Assembly (NCBI GenBank): GCA_963976815.1
Contig: CAXBLU010000004.1
Span: forward strand, 1-64,000
Length of the DNA stretch: 64,000 nt
From: JAHRVQ01 sp963976815
GTDB taxonomy: Bacteria > Pseudomonadota > Gammaproteobacteria > Pseudomonadales > Azotimanducaceae
Direction of reading: 5' to 3'
Position numbers and translations under genes: made by a program. Shown in pieces: positions 25,701 to 34,604 of this stretch; within the stretch, counting starts at the first letter, position 1, and the number at the start of each line of letters is the position of its first letter. The notes under the pieces are model-generated. The model saw only the letters and a list, made by a program, of their open reading frames with translations, had not been told where the DNA came from and searched no databases.

Positions 25701-28700
25701 CGACCGGTCGATCGGGTTCTCCTGAAAATTGCGCAACACATCGTCGTAGAGAGACTCGGACAGTTCAATCAGAGCGGCAAGCTCAGTTGACGGTGGCGCA
25801 TTATCGCCAGCAGTTGTCGTGGCGGCTTGATCGAAACTCGCCAGCAAATCAGTGGGCGCCTGATCACTCGCCAGAATAACGGCATAATCAGGTTCATTGG
25901 TTTGCAAACTAGCATTGGTCAAGTCCACTGCCATCGCACCACCCGCAGTGGCAAGCTGGACACGACCAGCAAAATCATCATTTTCCGGTGTTGTTAATAC
26001 GTTAAAGTTTACCTGTCCTTCCCCCGCCTCGCGTCCTGCGATCGCAACTAGATAACGCTTACCGGCGATGAGTGACACCCTCACCTGAGAATGGATACTT
26101 TGTGAGTCCGCATTATCATTGTCTGCAAGTGGCACCAGTTCAGACAGCGTCTCCCCCTTGTATAGCGAAAGGACCGTATCGAACGTGCTACCACGAGTAT
26201 TGAATATGTAGCTACCAGACTGAGGCACAATAAGATCGAGCCAGATGCTAGCGTGATTGCTGATTTGCCCATGCAAAGGCTCACCCATTTCGTTAGTCGC
26301 GCCGATACTCGAAAGCTCCGTGGTGCCCGGTGTTACATTAACTGGCAAGGCGCTTCCAAAGTGATCCGGGCCCCACGTCGATTCCGGCAAGGGTGTATAT
26401 CGCCAATTGAATTGGACTTTACCTACCGTATCGTACTGGGTACCAACACTGAGCCAAATCGTCTCACCCGCAAAGAGCCTGACGCTAACTAAACCACTTG
26501 GGTCCTCACCTAGTCGATCCGAGGATTCTAGCCAGGGCAGGTCCGCAAGCCCCAGATCCTTAGTGGCTGACAACACAGGCCTTCCGTTGGTATCTAAAGA
26601 CACCGCTGGTTTATAAGCCCTTACAATCGTATCAACCTCACTGGTGAGGGTGTCAAAACTATAGGCTCCGCTTTTCGGTGCCGTATAGCGCCACCACAAT
26701 GTATTTTGTAGCGGCAGTGCATCACCAGTTGATTCGCCACTTTCAACACCCGCACGCAAATTACTTAGCGACGCTGTGCCGGAAAGTGCATCGATCTTGA
26801 ACGCGTCAACAAACCTGTCATTCTGTGGTGAGGATCCATCGTCGAAGAATTTTTCGATAATGAGCGACACAGCACCAGGGTCCGTCAATTGACTGGTGAC
26901 AGCGATCAGGTAAGTCTGATCAGATTCAAACTCATAAACCAGTTTGCCGGGTAATACCGGGCGGATATCTGCCGCCAGTAAGCTGATGGCCGCACCTTCT
27001 GAGATACGCCCAGCATCGTGAATCTGGAGACCTGTATCACCCCCGGTAGCTGACACTTCATAATATCCAGATTCTGTTGGCTGCCATCGCCACCAGATAG
27101 AGCCAGACTGAGAGCCCTCAATATATTCGTTTGGATCAACGGTTGCACCGAGCGTACTGCCTTCCAATATGACCGGCACAGCATCGCTGATAACCTGCGC
27201 GAATTGAGCCGAGTCGTTAGCGGGTGCTTCACCACTTACATTCGCTGCCGCTCTCACCACCGTGGGCTGTATTGCCTTCGCGGCTCTCGCACTCGCACGC
27301 CGTTCGGCGGTAACAGTACGCTGTTGGACGCAGGCCGTGAACGCGTCCTGGGTTGCGCTTGTGATCGTGGAGACAGGATCGAATAAAAAGAAATCCACAT
27401 CAGAGCGACAACGCAAGCCAATCCCAGCTAACTCGAAATCAATATCCATATCAGCCGGCTGATTGAAGTACAGGAAGCCATTGAGACTGTTTATTTGAGC
27501 CGAAGCATTGTGGATTGTAAGACTATTAGCATCCCGCAGCGCATCGGAAACCGCTCGCGCAGCATTGTTGGCGGCCTCCAGACCTTGTACCGCAACAAAC
27601 ACTAGACTCTTAGCTGCCTGGGCGGCACCAAGCGCAACTCGCAATGCATTGAGGCGTGGTTCCAGCGCAGATGTCACCTTATACAACGCCGCGTTCAATG
27701 CCGTTTCAGCGCCACTCACGATAGACCGGGCAGCCGGCAACGCCCGGCGAGCTACCTCGTACAGCGCCCAATTTACCTTGGCTCGCCCCCAGTCATAGGC
27801 TTTGCCACCCCAGTCCCACCAGGAACGACTGTCATGACTTCGTTCATACCAGCGGGCTTCATTGTAAAAATAGTCAACGACGCGTTCAGCTTCGAAAAGT
27901 TTCTCACGGACAAAATCAAAACGGGGCCGAAGTTCAGAATTGATTCGATCCGTGGCTTGCCTGACCTCTGACTCAACCCGGCTAATTTCATTTCGTAGAT
28001 TTCGTTCACTGGCGAGTTCCCCAGACAATCTATTTAGCGCAGTACGATAGGCATCAGCGGCTGCACCGGTAATATTGCCTGCCACTGAATGTAGAGAGTT
28101 GGCGAGGAATGCCGGATCCGCTGCCAGACTTGCTGAGCCTCGCATATCAAACGGCTCGACCGGCGGCCATTGCTCAAGGCTGCCGACACTTTCTGCAAAA
28201 AGGCTCATAGTGCCCAGGGCACCTAGCGTTGTCGTAGAATCTAACAGAATGCCATTGTGCAACGAGATCGAAACCTCAGTTGCGGAGTCCAAATCGAGAA
28301 GCTTCTGTCGTCCCTTGAGTCCTAGCTCCGCCTGGGGCGGTAACAGCTGCAAATCAATGTTAGCCTCAACGTCTTCCATGATAATGAGATCGGCAATATT
28401 GTAATCCGCAAGATTTAGCGCACCGCGAATCCCTTCAGAAATATTCCCCTCAAACCTTGCCTCACCGATCGAGATCCATTCCTCGTTAGCCCTGCTGTTA
28501 CGATACTCAGCACCACCGGCAATTCTAAACCCAATACCATCTATGTGGCCGGGCAGTTCAATACCAGGGGTCGCAAGATACAGTTCACTTTCAGCAAAAC
28601 GAAACTGATCTAGCGCTGCACCCAGAGGCGCAAACTTCAAGGGTGTCTCTAACACCTGATCAACAAAATCTTTAATGGACCCGCTCGCGGCCTGATTCAA

Positions 28701-31700
28701 AGCCCTGATGGTGTCCTTTGCCTGGGAATCCGGAATCGTGGCGACAACGGTATCCGGCAGGCCAAGTGCTGCACCTAGTTGCACCCTCGCCCCACATTTT
28801 ATTCGTTCGACGAAAGACATCGCCGGTTGCTGTACAGCTAGACCAAAACCGCGAACCGGTACCGCAACGCCCACCTTGAGGGCAAGATAGCCCGCCATTT
28901 TCGCTGATCCAAGACGCTCGCCTGCATCATTTAGACACGAAAATTCACCACCTAAACCAACGTCCACATCGATGCCGACGCCGGCATTACTCAATTTTGC
29001 ACCGGCACTCACACCGCCACCGATTAATAGAGTAGCGTTACCAATCGAGACCCCAGGAATACCGAGGGGGTTGACCCATTCATTCACCAGCATCAAGGTT
29101 CCCGTCATGGAACCGTTCGCTTCGACACCATCACCCTCAAGGTTGGCAGCAAAGTCATGCTCCAGGCGCCCACGAACATCCAGGGGTGCTGATCCCGCTG
29201 CGTCACGCAGGGAATCTGCATTCAAAAGATTAGGTAGGTTGACTCTAAACAGACCCTCCATGCCGAACTGCACAGCTAATCCAGCGAGTTCCCCGGATTT
29301 GATATCAAAGTCTGGGATACCCATAAAGTATCTCATCTGTCCCGCTGCGTTCGGTTCAAAGTTAAGCCCTTGTACCGCTAGAATTTGAGACGTCCCTGAC
29401 TGCAGCCAACCCGGTAGTGAAAGCCCTGGCGTTACCAGTGCAAACTCAAAACTCGGCATACCGGTCAGGCTAAAACCTGCTGGCTGGGAACCGGGAATCA
29501 AAAACGCGATCACATCGAGGATTTGGCCAAGACTGTTGACCCGACCGGAAACCGTTAACCGACCACCGACACCCAGATTATCCTCAACAAATTGAGCATC
29601 TATGCCGATTCCTCGTAGGGGGCGGCGGATCGTGTCCGGAATCGCGTCATAACCAAAGCCGGCAATAAACAGATTAAGACTACCGGTATCATCGAAGATC
29701 GGGATGCCAAAGTTGGTATCGAAGATGCCGGAAAAAAAACTCTGTACCGGCACCGGCAAACTCGCGAGGGCGGTTTCATCCAGATTCAGATCGGAATAAC
29801 CGATGATGATCGGTACATCGGGCACTAGCCCAATGACCTCCGCGGGTAGGTCCGTTGTGGCAAACATTCGACGCAGGAACTCATACAAGCTGATCTTAAC
29901 GAAGAAACTGTTCAAACGATGGGGTTCACCCTCTGCGTCTAATCCTTCTTCTGAATAGACCAACACGTCTGCACCGTCGACGGATATTGCCGGTAGGTTG
30001 ATCGAGGCCGGAAATTCTAGACTGACCTTACCTGTTAGGGCGTATTGTGTGACATCCCCATCACGACTTATGCTTTCTTCGTAACCATCCACTAATTTCA
30101 ATGGAATCAGCTGCAGCGCCTCTTTGAGCAACGGAATTCGATTAATCGTACTGATGTCTGCAACGGGAATGGTGCCCCGAGAATACTCTGCAACGATCTT
30201 GACCGAGACCGTTGCAGTGGCTTGTGCACTACCATCAGTGATCCGGTACTCAATCTTGACGGCCTGTGTCGACCAGGGGGCTGGTGTGAATTCTAGGCGG
30301 GAGCCCGAAACCCTAACGCTACCTGCGCCTTCAATCACCTTTGCATCAAGCAGGGACAGACTACCCTCGGCATCAACATCGTTAGCCAATACGTCAATTA
30401 GGCTGGTTTTATTTTCAACGATCGTTGCCACATCGTTGTTGGCCCGCGGTGGATCATTGACCGCCACCACCGTCACCGCGATCTCCGCCGATGCCTGCTC
30501 AAAGTTATCCATAATCGTATAAGCAATGATCGTCGCACCATTAAAATTTTCCGCTGGGGTGTAGGTGACCACCGTATCTGAATGGGCAACAGTACCGGCA
30601 CCGCTGGTAATCGCTGCGCTGACAATTTTCAAAGAATCATTGTCGGCGTCTGCATCATTTGTCAGCGGTTTAATCGCAACAACACCGTCCTCATCGACAC
30701 TGCTGACATCATTAACAGCGACTGGTGCCTGGTTGACGCTCGTCGCTGCAATAGAAAAACGATAGGGACTGGTATCGGTTGTATCGTTCGGAATGGTAAC
30801 CGTCGCCCCGTGGGTGCCGGTGGTAGTTGGCGCGTAGTAGAGTTCAAAATTCTTAGAACCCCGTGCTGCGATCGCGCTGGCAGTCGGCTGGGCCAAGACA
30901 GTGAACTGCTCAGCGTCGGTTCCGGCGAGCTGCACCAGGTTACCCGCGCCCCCCATTAACGCAATGGCTTCAGAATAACCCTCATTCTCAATCGTCAAAA
31001 GTGTGACCTTGCCACCGTGTACATTGCCGAAATCTGTAAGATCCGTCGTAGAGGGTGTCACATCGGCGTTTGCGATAAGTTGACCGTTACCTTTTACTGC
31101 CATCTTTTTCCGTGGCACTGGGGGAATTCTCGCGCCGACAACACCTTCGCCCACCGCACCGACTAATCGCGCATAGTTGTGATTAGAAAGGTCGGCAAAC
31201 TCTGCGCTGCCGGTAACTTCATTACTCACTGAAACCAGCAAGGGCGTATCAATAAAGGTCGTGACATCCTGCAGAAGATAGTTGTTGATACTGATTGAAT
31301 CGGCACCGACGTTAGCACCAGAGACCTGAGCAACATAGGTTTCACACCCGGTGCAAAAAATTCGAGCAAAAATAGCGTTGTTGACTGTGATCTTGCCGCC
31401 GTCATTGACCACTATCGCGCGGGCAACTGAGAACATGGTCAAATTAGAAACGTTCAGCGTACCGTCGGTACCACCGGAATTATCATGGTTAATGCCGATC
31501 GTCATATTGTGAATGACGATGTCGGAGAAGGTGCCAGTCACCGCTCCGGCATCTCGCAGCTCTATACCGATAGAGCCACCGGTGAGTCTAAGCCCCTCAA
31601 CCGTCGCATCGGAATCAACGGTGATGACCGGTCCAGTTCCACCACGATTGAGTACTGCAGCCCCAATATTCGCCGCCTTGACGGTGACACTCTTAGACAG

Positions 31701-31889
31701 TGAAAAGCCACCTGGCACCTCATAGGTGCCATCGTCTAAGACCAATACATCGCCCGTGACCGCCTGGGAGTAGGCTACGGCCAAAGAGGTATAAGTTTCG
31801 TTTTGGGTGGTATTCGTGACTGCGGCGGTCACGAGGCTCGAGGTAAACAGGGTCAGAAGTGCCAGACAGTGGGGAATAATTCTTGGCAT
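22764..31889 (-). CDS. Giant secreted multidomain protein with C-terminal JDVT-CTERM sorting signal
   Basis: A 3,041-residue exported protein. Start at ATG 31889: it gives a signal peptide (PRIIPHCLALLTLFTSSLVTA) and has GGAA 9 nt upstream. Approximate layout: right-handed beta-helix-like region 25-255; HYDIN/ASPM-like beta-sandwich 280-383; two cadherin-like Ig repeats (about 385-475 and 478-568, each with NDV.......NDVDA-type signature); a long beta-rich region I do not recognise (570-1290); a coiled coil (about 1295-1440); about eight PPC-like beta-sandwich repeats with W-W-R/Q-W and D-T-x-L-x-[IL]-Y motifs (1550-2690); a further beta-domain (2690-2970). It ends in SRGGGCS (C3007), a hydrophobic helix and KRR, a sorting signal. 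It is probably a cell-surface or released adhesin-like protein (inference). The next gene is the matching protease. Confidence 0.9.
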   Translation of the reverse strand: MPRIIPHCLALLTLFTSSLVTAAVTNTTQNETYTSLAVAYSQAVTGDVLVLDDGTYEVPGGFSLSKSVTVKAANIGAAVLNRGGTGPVITVDSDATVEGLRLTGGSIGIELRDAGAVTGTFSDIVIHNMTIGINHDNSGGTDGTLNVSNLTMFSVARAIVVNDGGKITVNNAIFARIFCTGCETYVAQVSGANVGADSISINNYLLQDVTTFIDTPLLVSVSNEVTGSAEFADLSNHNYARLVGAVGEGVVGARIPPVPRKKMAVKGNGQLIANADVTPSTTDLTDFGNVHGGKVTLLTIENEGYSEAIALMGGAGNLVQLAGTDAEQFTVLAQPTASAIAARGSKNFELYYAPTTTGTHGATVTIPNDTTDTSPYRFSIAATSVNQAPVAVNDVSSVDEDGVVAIKPLTNDADADNDSLKIVSAAITSGAGTVAHSDTVVTYTPAENFNGATIIAYTIMDNFEQASAEIAVTVVAVNDPPRANNDVATIVENKTSLIDVLANDVDAEGSLSLLDAKVIEGAGSVRVSGSRLEFTPAPWSTQAVKIEYRITDGSAQATATVSVKIVAEYSRGTIPVADISTINRIPLLKEALQLIPLKLVDGYEESISRDGDVTQYALTGKVSLEFPASINLPAISVDGADVLVYSEEGLDAEGEPHRLNSFFVKISLYEFLRRMFATTDLPAEVIGLVPDVPIIIGYSDLNLDETALASLPVPVQSFFSGIFDTNFGIPIFDDTGSLNLFIAGFGYDAIPDTIRRPLRGIGIDAQFVEDNLGVGGRLTVSGRVNSLGQILDVIAFLIPGSQPAGFSLTGMPSFEFALVTPGLSLPGWLQSGTSQILAVQGLNFEPNAAGQMRYFMGIPDFDIKSGELAGLAVQFGMEGLFRVNLPNLLNADSLRDAAGSAPLDVRGRLEHDFAANLEGDGVEANGSMTGTLMLVNEWVNPLGIPGVSIGNATLLIGGGVSAGAKLSNAGVGIDVDVGLGGEFSCLNDAGERLGSAKMAGYLALKVGVAVPVRGFGLAVQQPAMSFVERIKCGARVQLGAALGLPDTVVATIPDSQAKDTIRALNQAASGSIKDFVDQVLETPLKFAPLGAALDQFRFAESELYLATPGIELPGHIDGIGFRIAGGAEYRNSRANEEWISIGEARFEGNISEGIRGALNLADYNIADLIIMEDVEANIDLQLLPPQAELGLKGRQKLLDLDSATEVSISLHNGILLDSTTTLGALGTMSLFAESVGSLEQWPPVEPFDMRGSASLAADPAFLANSLHSVAGNITGAAADAYRTALNRLSGELASERNLRNEISRVESEVRQATDRINSELRPRFDFVREKLFEAERVVDYFYNEARWYERSHDSRSWWDWGGKAYDWGRAKVNWALYEVARRALPAARSIVSGAETALNAALYKVTSALEPRLNALRVALGAAQAAKSLVFVAVQGLEAANNAARAVSDALRDANSLTIHNASAQINSLNGFLYFNQPADMDIDFELAGIGLRCRSDVDFFLFDPVSTITSATQDAFTACVQQRTVTAERRASARAAKAIQPTVVRAAANVSGEAPANDSAQFAQVISDAVPVILEGSTLGATVDPNEYIEGSQSGSIWWRWQPTESGYYEVSATGGDTGLQIHDAGRISEGAAISLLAADIRPVLPGKLVYEFESDQTYLIAVTSQLTDPGAVSLIIEKFFDDGSSPQNDRFVDAFKIDALSGTASLSNLRAGVESGESTGDALPLQNTLWWRYTAPKSGAYSFDTLTSEVDTIVRAYKPAVSLDTNGRPVLSATKDLGLADLPWLESSDRLGEDPSGLVSVRLFAGETIWLSVGTQYDTVGKVQFNWRYTPLPESTWGPDHFGSALPVNVTPGTTELSSIGATNEMGEPLHGQISNHASIWLDLIVPQSGSYIFNTRGSTFDTVLSLYKGETLSELVPLADNDNADSQSIHSQVRVSLIAGKRYLVAIAGREAGEGQVNFNVLTTPENDDFAGRVQLATAGGAMAVDLTNASLQTNEPDYAVILASDQAPTDLLASFDQAATTTAGDNAPPSTELAALIELSESLYDDVLRNFQENPIDRSLWWRYRSDMDGDLVVSTVTADVDTSIFGFSGAQLTALKPIAFADDTAAGFGSELRMTVSAGEDYVIALAARQEGVTNLTWQLIPLSDQKVANDHPDGALPVDISLNELTMVSGSNVYARTEFEAGTTTIEIPGLASAMQSGRQLWWRVTSEQAGTLTIDTTGSDVDTALAIYQLRGGELVLATFNDNYQASSSASRARVQVSSGQSVYVAVDSVNGTTGTLQVNVLHTVTPSDPVVPNDLFSAAETLSGTEDRVLVDTRYVQYQPAEPQIGTIERPNMLWYQWQAPVSGSVTISTAGSEFDTVLALYEGAANSTLSNIGRLASNDDVSATNSSSRIDYLVEAMEVYFIGVAGKRGVRGALSLALNLTESTITSLPGNSSIGAASELSPNTGITTELRHINSNPESGSSLVVVRDATASSRWYQWQAPDSGSYRVSTEGSEIATLIEVYQGDSSADIVLIQVDSNTAGDGNYSAAEFTGLAGQRYFIRITSSFAEQGQVSLAIEPIGETSPELPFRQIESAEAASVPARIVADGTYRWRWRAPRNGLVLLSLQNANDQQHRLEVYRVNAEGVQRVPEVGLQVPTGVTVDNIDSQFLAEGAAEYEIVVNASSPVLGNSSLSLSYQSGAILSLDSAEVGQGVSAVSQLLVSQATNLLGGVVGASTFEAEIMNALKPLIESSGSTRENLVLALDTSEGRITLTLIDSIERSVLLAIRIDPDGASRGANLRHTQIGVGAGEFSLLGPVDDSVDTSTNHPGLRLPVSALSQTVRHAFVSVVEWPLGMIPEAPATVARFQARALYELDLLAFNGSAQQIDIEPTSVVDGVQVRLPVDAQALLDWLDDPSLTMAESEAQLARALEQGLLQVVSADSVEAMLRAEHQALTRSDRATVNLTDAYLEFTTEHFSSFALIVADGAGAIDDRPDDNANVNPPAPVSVPLSRSRGGGCSVASGHPAVDPTLPLLLLLSMIYLWTKRRSAKQP

Positions 31890-31958
31890 ACAAGGCGGTT
31901 CCGGTTTGTTGAGTTGAATCTGGCGGAACAGTCCGTTGTTCGAATACATCAGGAAGGG

Positions 31959-31979
31959 GATCGACACGTCACATCGATC
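31959..31979. promoter_or_regulatory. Inverted repeat upstream of the giant gene
   Basis: GATCGA-9 bp-TCGATC is a 6-9-6 inverted repeat, 70-90 bp before the giant gene's ATG, in the 247-bp gap that separates it from the response regulator gene. Its size would suit a dimeric LuxR-type response regulator. The link is inference from position only. Confidence 0.3.
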
Positions 31980-32136
31980 ACGGGTCTACAACCTCGTACA
32001 CCTGGGATGATCTTGAAAGAAGTCGCAATTCCCTGAAATCGCCAACACTGCAAATTAACAAAGGCTCGCTGCACTAAATACTAACCAGATGGCTAGTTTT
32101 TACAGACCTACTCTTGCGGGGTGTTTTTATTGAAGT

Positions 32137-32787
32137 TTATTGGTCGGAAATGAGACCGCGGGCTATGGCACGGGCAACGCAGTCCGTTCGATTATGCGCG
32201 CCAAATATGCTGAGCAGAGAGGCAATATGGAACTTCACCGTGTGGAGACTAAGAAACAAAGTAGAGGCAATTTGCTTATTCGACATGCCGGTTCCGAGTA
32301 AATTCAGCACCTCCATTTGTCGGGGCGTCAACTCTCCTCGCTCCACTGGATTCTCCCCATCAATCGTTCCAAGGTCAAGCTTGTCCAAATTTCGTCTGGT
32401 CTGATCAGGAAGATAAAGGTCGCCCGCTAAAACGGTCTGGATTGCAAAAAGCAGCTCTGATTTACTATGGGACTTAGGAATAAAGCCAAAGGAACCCAGT
32501 CGAAGAGCAACCGCAATAGAACGAACATCCTCGGTGGCTGAAAGCACAATTGCCGGCGTTGTTTGCCGTTGCTCGCGCAGCCGCCTGAGTAACTCGAGCC
32601 CGTCCATTTCAGGCATAGTCAGGTCGATCAGGATTAGGTCGTACTCGTGCCCAGAATGGGACAGTTTCTCAAGAGCGAGTTTTCCATCGAGAGCAACATC
32701 TACTGAATTAGACGGAGACGCGCCATGGATGATGGCAGTCACGCCATCGTTAAATAGCAGATGGTCGTCGACGAGAAGCACTCTCAT
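32137..32787 (-). CDS. NarL/FixJ-family response regulator
   Basis: A 216-residue two-domain regulator. The receiver domain has the acidic pair D7/D8, the phosphoacceptor D55 (LILIDLTMPEMDG), the switch Thr/Ser in VLSATED and K104-type lysine in FIPKSHSK. The C-terminal LuxR-type helix-turn-helix (LTPRQMEVLNLLGTGMSNKQIA, here cited by its LTPRQMEVLNLL core) starts near residue 150. It is divergent from a hybrid kinase with only 38 bp between the starts, so it is the obvious partner. Downstream on the same strand is the giant gene. Confidence 0.94.
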   Translation of the reverse strand: MRVLLVDDHLLFNDGVTAIIHGASPSNSVDVALDGKLALEKLSHSGHEYDLILIDLTMPEMDGLELLRRLREQRQTTPAIVLSATEDVRSIAVALRLGSFGFIPKSHSKSELLFAIQTVLAGDLYLPDQTRRNLDKLDLGTIDGENPVERGELTPRQMEVLNLLGTGMSNKQIASTLFLSLHTVKFHIASLLSIFGAHNRTDCVARAIARGLISDQ

Positions 32788-32825
32788 AAATTACAACTAA
32801 GAAATCGGATTCACACTGTACTGAT

Positions 32826-34604
32826 ATGTTAAACAAAATCACCGGCGAACTCACGGATCAATTCAGAGAAGGCGCTTATCTAGACTCTGCCTGGCCCCGC
32901 CATAAACTATTCGGCCGATCCCTGTTTGGTGCCGGCTCTGTAATTCTTTGTGCAGTCGTGGCACTGAATCTGAGTGACGATTTGATTTCATCTCAGATCA
33001 TCACCGTGCTAGTGCCCGTCAGGGTGCTACAGATACTGGCCTGTGTATTTGTGTTCCTGATCAGCTTTTCAGCCGAACGCCCCCGTGGCTATCACTATGG
33101 AATATTCGCAACACTTTTTGCGACTATATTTGCTGAATTCGCCAATGACATACTGGTCACCTTACCGTCTGCTGACGGTGATACGCCACCGATGCCGTTT
33201 CTAACTGTGATCATATTTATCTACTACACATTAGTACCGACTCGCCTCAGTTTCACAATCTTGCTTGGCGCAATCACAACTGTCCTGTACACCTTCGCTG
33301 CATCTCTATTTTTTCCAAACGTTCTATACCTTTTGCTAGAGCTGATTTTTGTCAACTTGATCGGCATCAGTTATGGACGTTTTATCAATCAGCTCCAAAG
33401 ACAGGATTACCTGTTTAGAATCGAACTCGAACACGAATCTGCAGAGCGGCAACACGCAGAAACACAGGCGATCGAGGCGCGCCGGATCGCAGAACAAGCC
33501 AGCATTGAGAAATCCAAATTTATAGCCGTTGCCAGCCATGACCTGCGCCAACCACTGCACGCCATGGGTCTATGGATAGACACGCTCTACGAACAGGTCC
33601 AGGACCAATCCGATCAGAGGCTGGTTGAGACCGTCACCCATCTGACCAGAGCCAAGGACAGTCTTGACGGCCTGCTGGATCGATTGCTGCACGCATCCCA
33701 TCTGGACTCAGGTACAACGGTCGTTAAGCCCGGGCCACTGTTGTTATCGGAAGTTTTGCGAGACACCGAAAACCGTTTTCGTGAATTAGCTGCGCGAAAG
33801 AACATCGAGATTCGGTTGCGCTCTGGTTCACATACGATCATCTCCGATGACATCCTACTGACCAGAATTCTCGACAACCTGATGGACAACGCGATCAAAT
33901 ACGCATTTTCAGACAGCCGCGTTCTACTCGGTTGCCGCCGAAGTGGCAATCTGGTTCGTCTTCAGGTTTGGAACAGGGGAGAACAAATCCCTATAGAACA
34001 GACCCAGCACATATTCGACGAGTTTCACCAATCGGCGCGAGGGGATGGACATTCCTTTAGAGGGCTAGGACTCGGTCTATCCATCGTCAAACGACTTTGT
34101 GAACTACTCGGCCACCCAATTAGAGTAAAAAGTTCAAACTCAGGCTGGACGATGTTTGAGATCCAGGTGCCACTAGCGGAAGGCGCTAAAATACCAACAG
34201 ACAATGCACCCAGACTGTCGCCCTTTGAGGATCTCGATTTGAGGGTGCTTGTGATAGACGACGACTCCGAAATTTTAGAGGCGATGGAGCAACTACTGAC
34301 CCGTTGGAATATCGAGGTCATGTGTGCCGTCAATCAGAAGCAGGCACTAAGCGCCTGCGAATCCAAACAGCCGGATTTAATCATCTCGGATCAGCATCTG
34401 GGCAACAACGAAAATGGTATTTCCGTTGTTAGTTTTCTACTTAAGACCTTCGACGCAGACTGGCCGATCATCTTGATGAGTGGCGAGACCTCTGCAGAGA
34501 GCCTAAAAATCGCCAACGACACGGGTTACCCGTTATTCACCAAACCCGTGAAGCCCGCCAATCTCAGACTCGCCATACTGCAAGCGATGGGCGCAGAGCG
34601 TTAG
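32826..34604 (+). CDS. Membrane-bound hybrid sensor histidine kinase with C-terminal receiver
   Basis: A 592-residue protein. About six membrane helices lie in residues 33-180 with little periplasmic sequence, so the sensed signal is probably in or at the membrane. A short coiled coil (190-228) leads to the HisKA domain with phosphoacceptor H238 (ASHDLRQPLHAMG). The HATPase follows with an N-box (DNLMDNAIKYAF) and GLGLGLSIVKRL. A C-terminal receiver begins near 470 with acidic DDD and phosphoacceptor D522 (LIISDQHLG). It presumably phosphorylates the divergent NarL/FixJ regulator. Its stop overlaps the leuA stop by 4 bp. Confidence 0.93.
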   Translation: MLNKITGELTDQFREGAYLDSAWPRHKLFGRSLFGAGSVILCAVVALNLSDDLISSQIITVLVPVRVLQILACVFVFLISFSAERPRGYHYGIFATLFATIFAEFANDILVTLPSADGDTPPMPFLTVIIFIYYTLVPTRLSFTILLGAITTVLYTFAASLFFPNVLYLLLELIFVNLIGISYGRFINQLQRQDYLFRIELEHESAERQHAETQAIEARRIAEQASIEKSKFIAVASHDLRQPLHAMGLWIDTLYEQVQDQSDQRLVETVTHLTRAKDSLDGLLDRLLHASHLDSGTTVVKPGPLLLSEVLRDTENRFRELAARKNIEIRLRSGSHTIISDDILLTRILDNLMDNAIKYAFSDSRVLLGCRRSGNLVRLQVWNRGEQIPIEQTQHIFDEFHQSARGDGHSFRGLGLGLSIVKRLCELLGHPIRVKSSNSGWTMFEIQVPLAEGAKIPTDNAPRLSPFEDLDLRVLVIDDDSEILEAMEQLLTRWNIEVMCAVNQKQALSACESKQPDLIISDQHLGNNENGISVVSFLLKTFDADWPIILMSGETSAESLKIANDTGYPLFTKPVKPANLRLAILQAMGAER

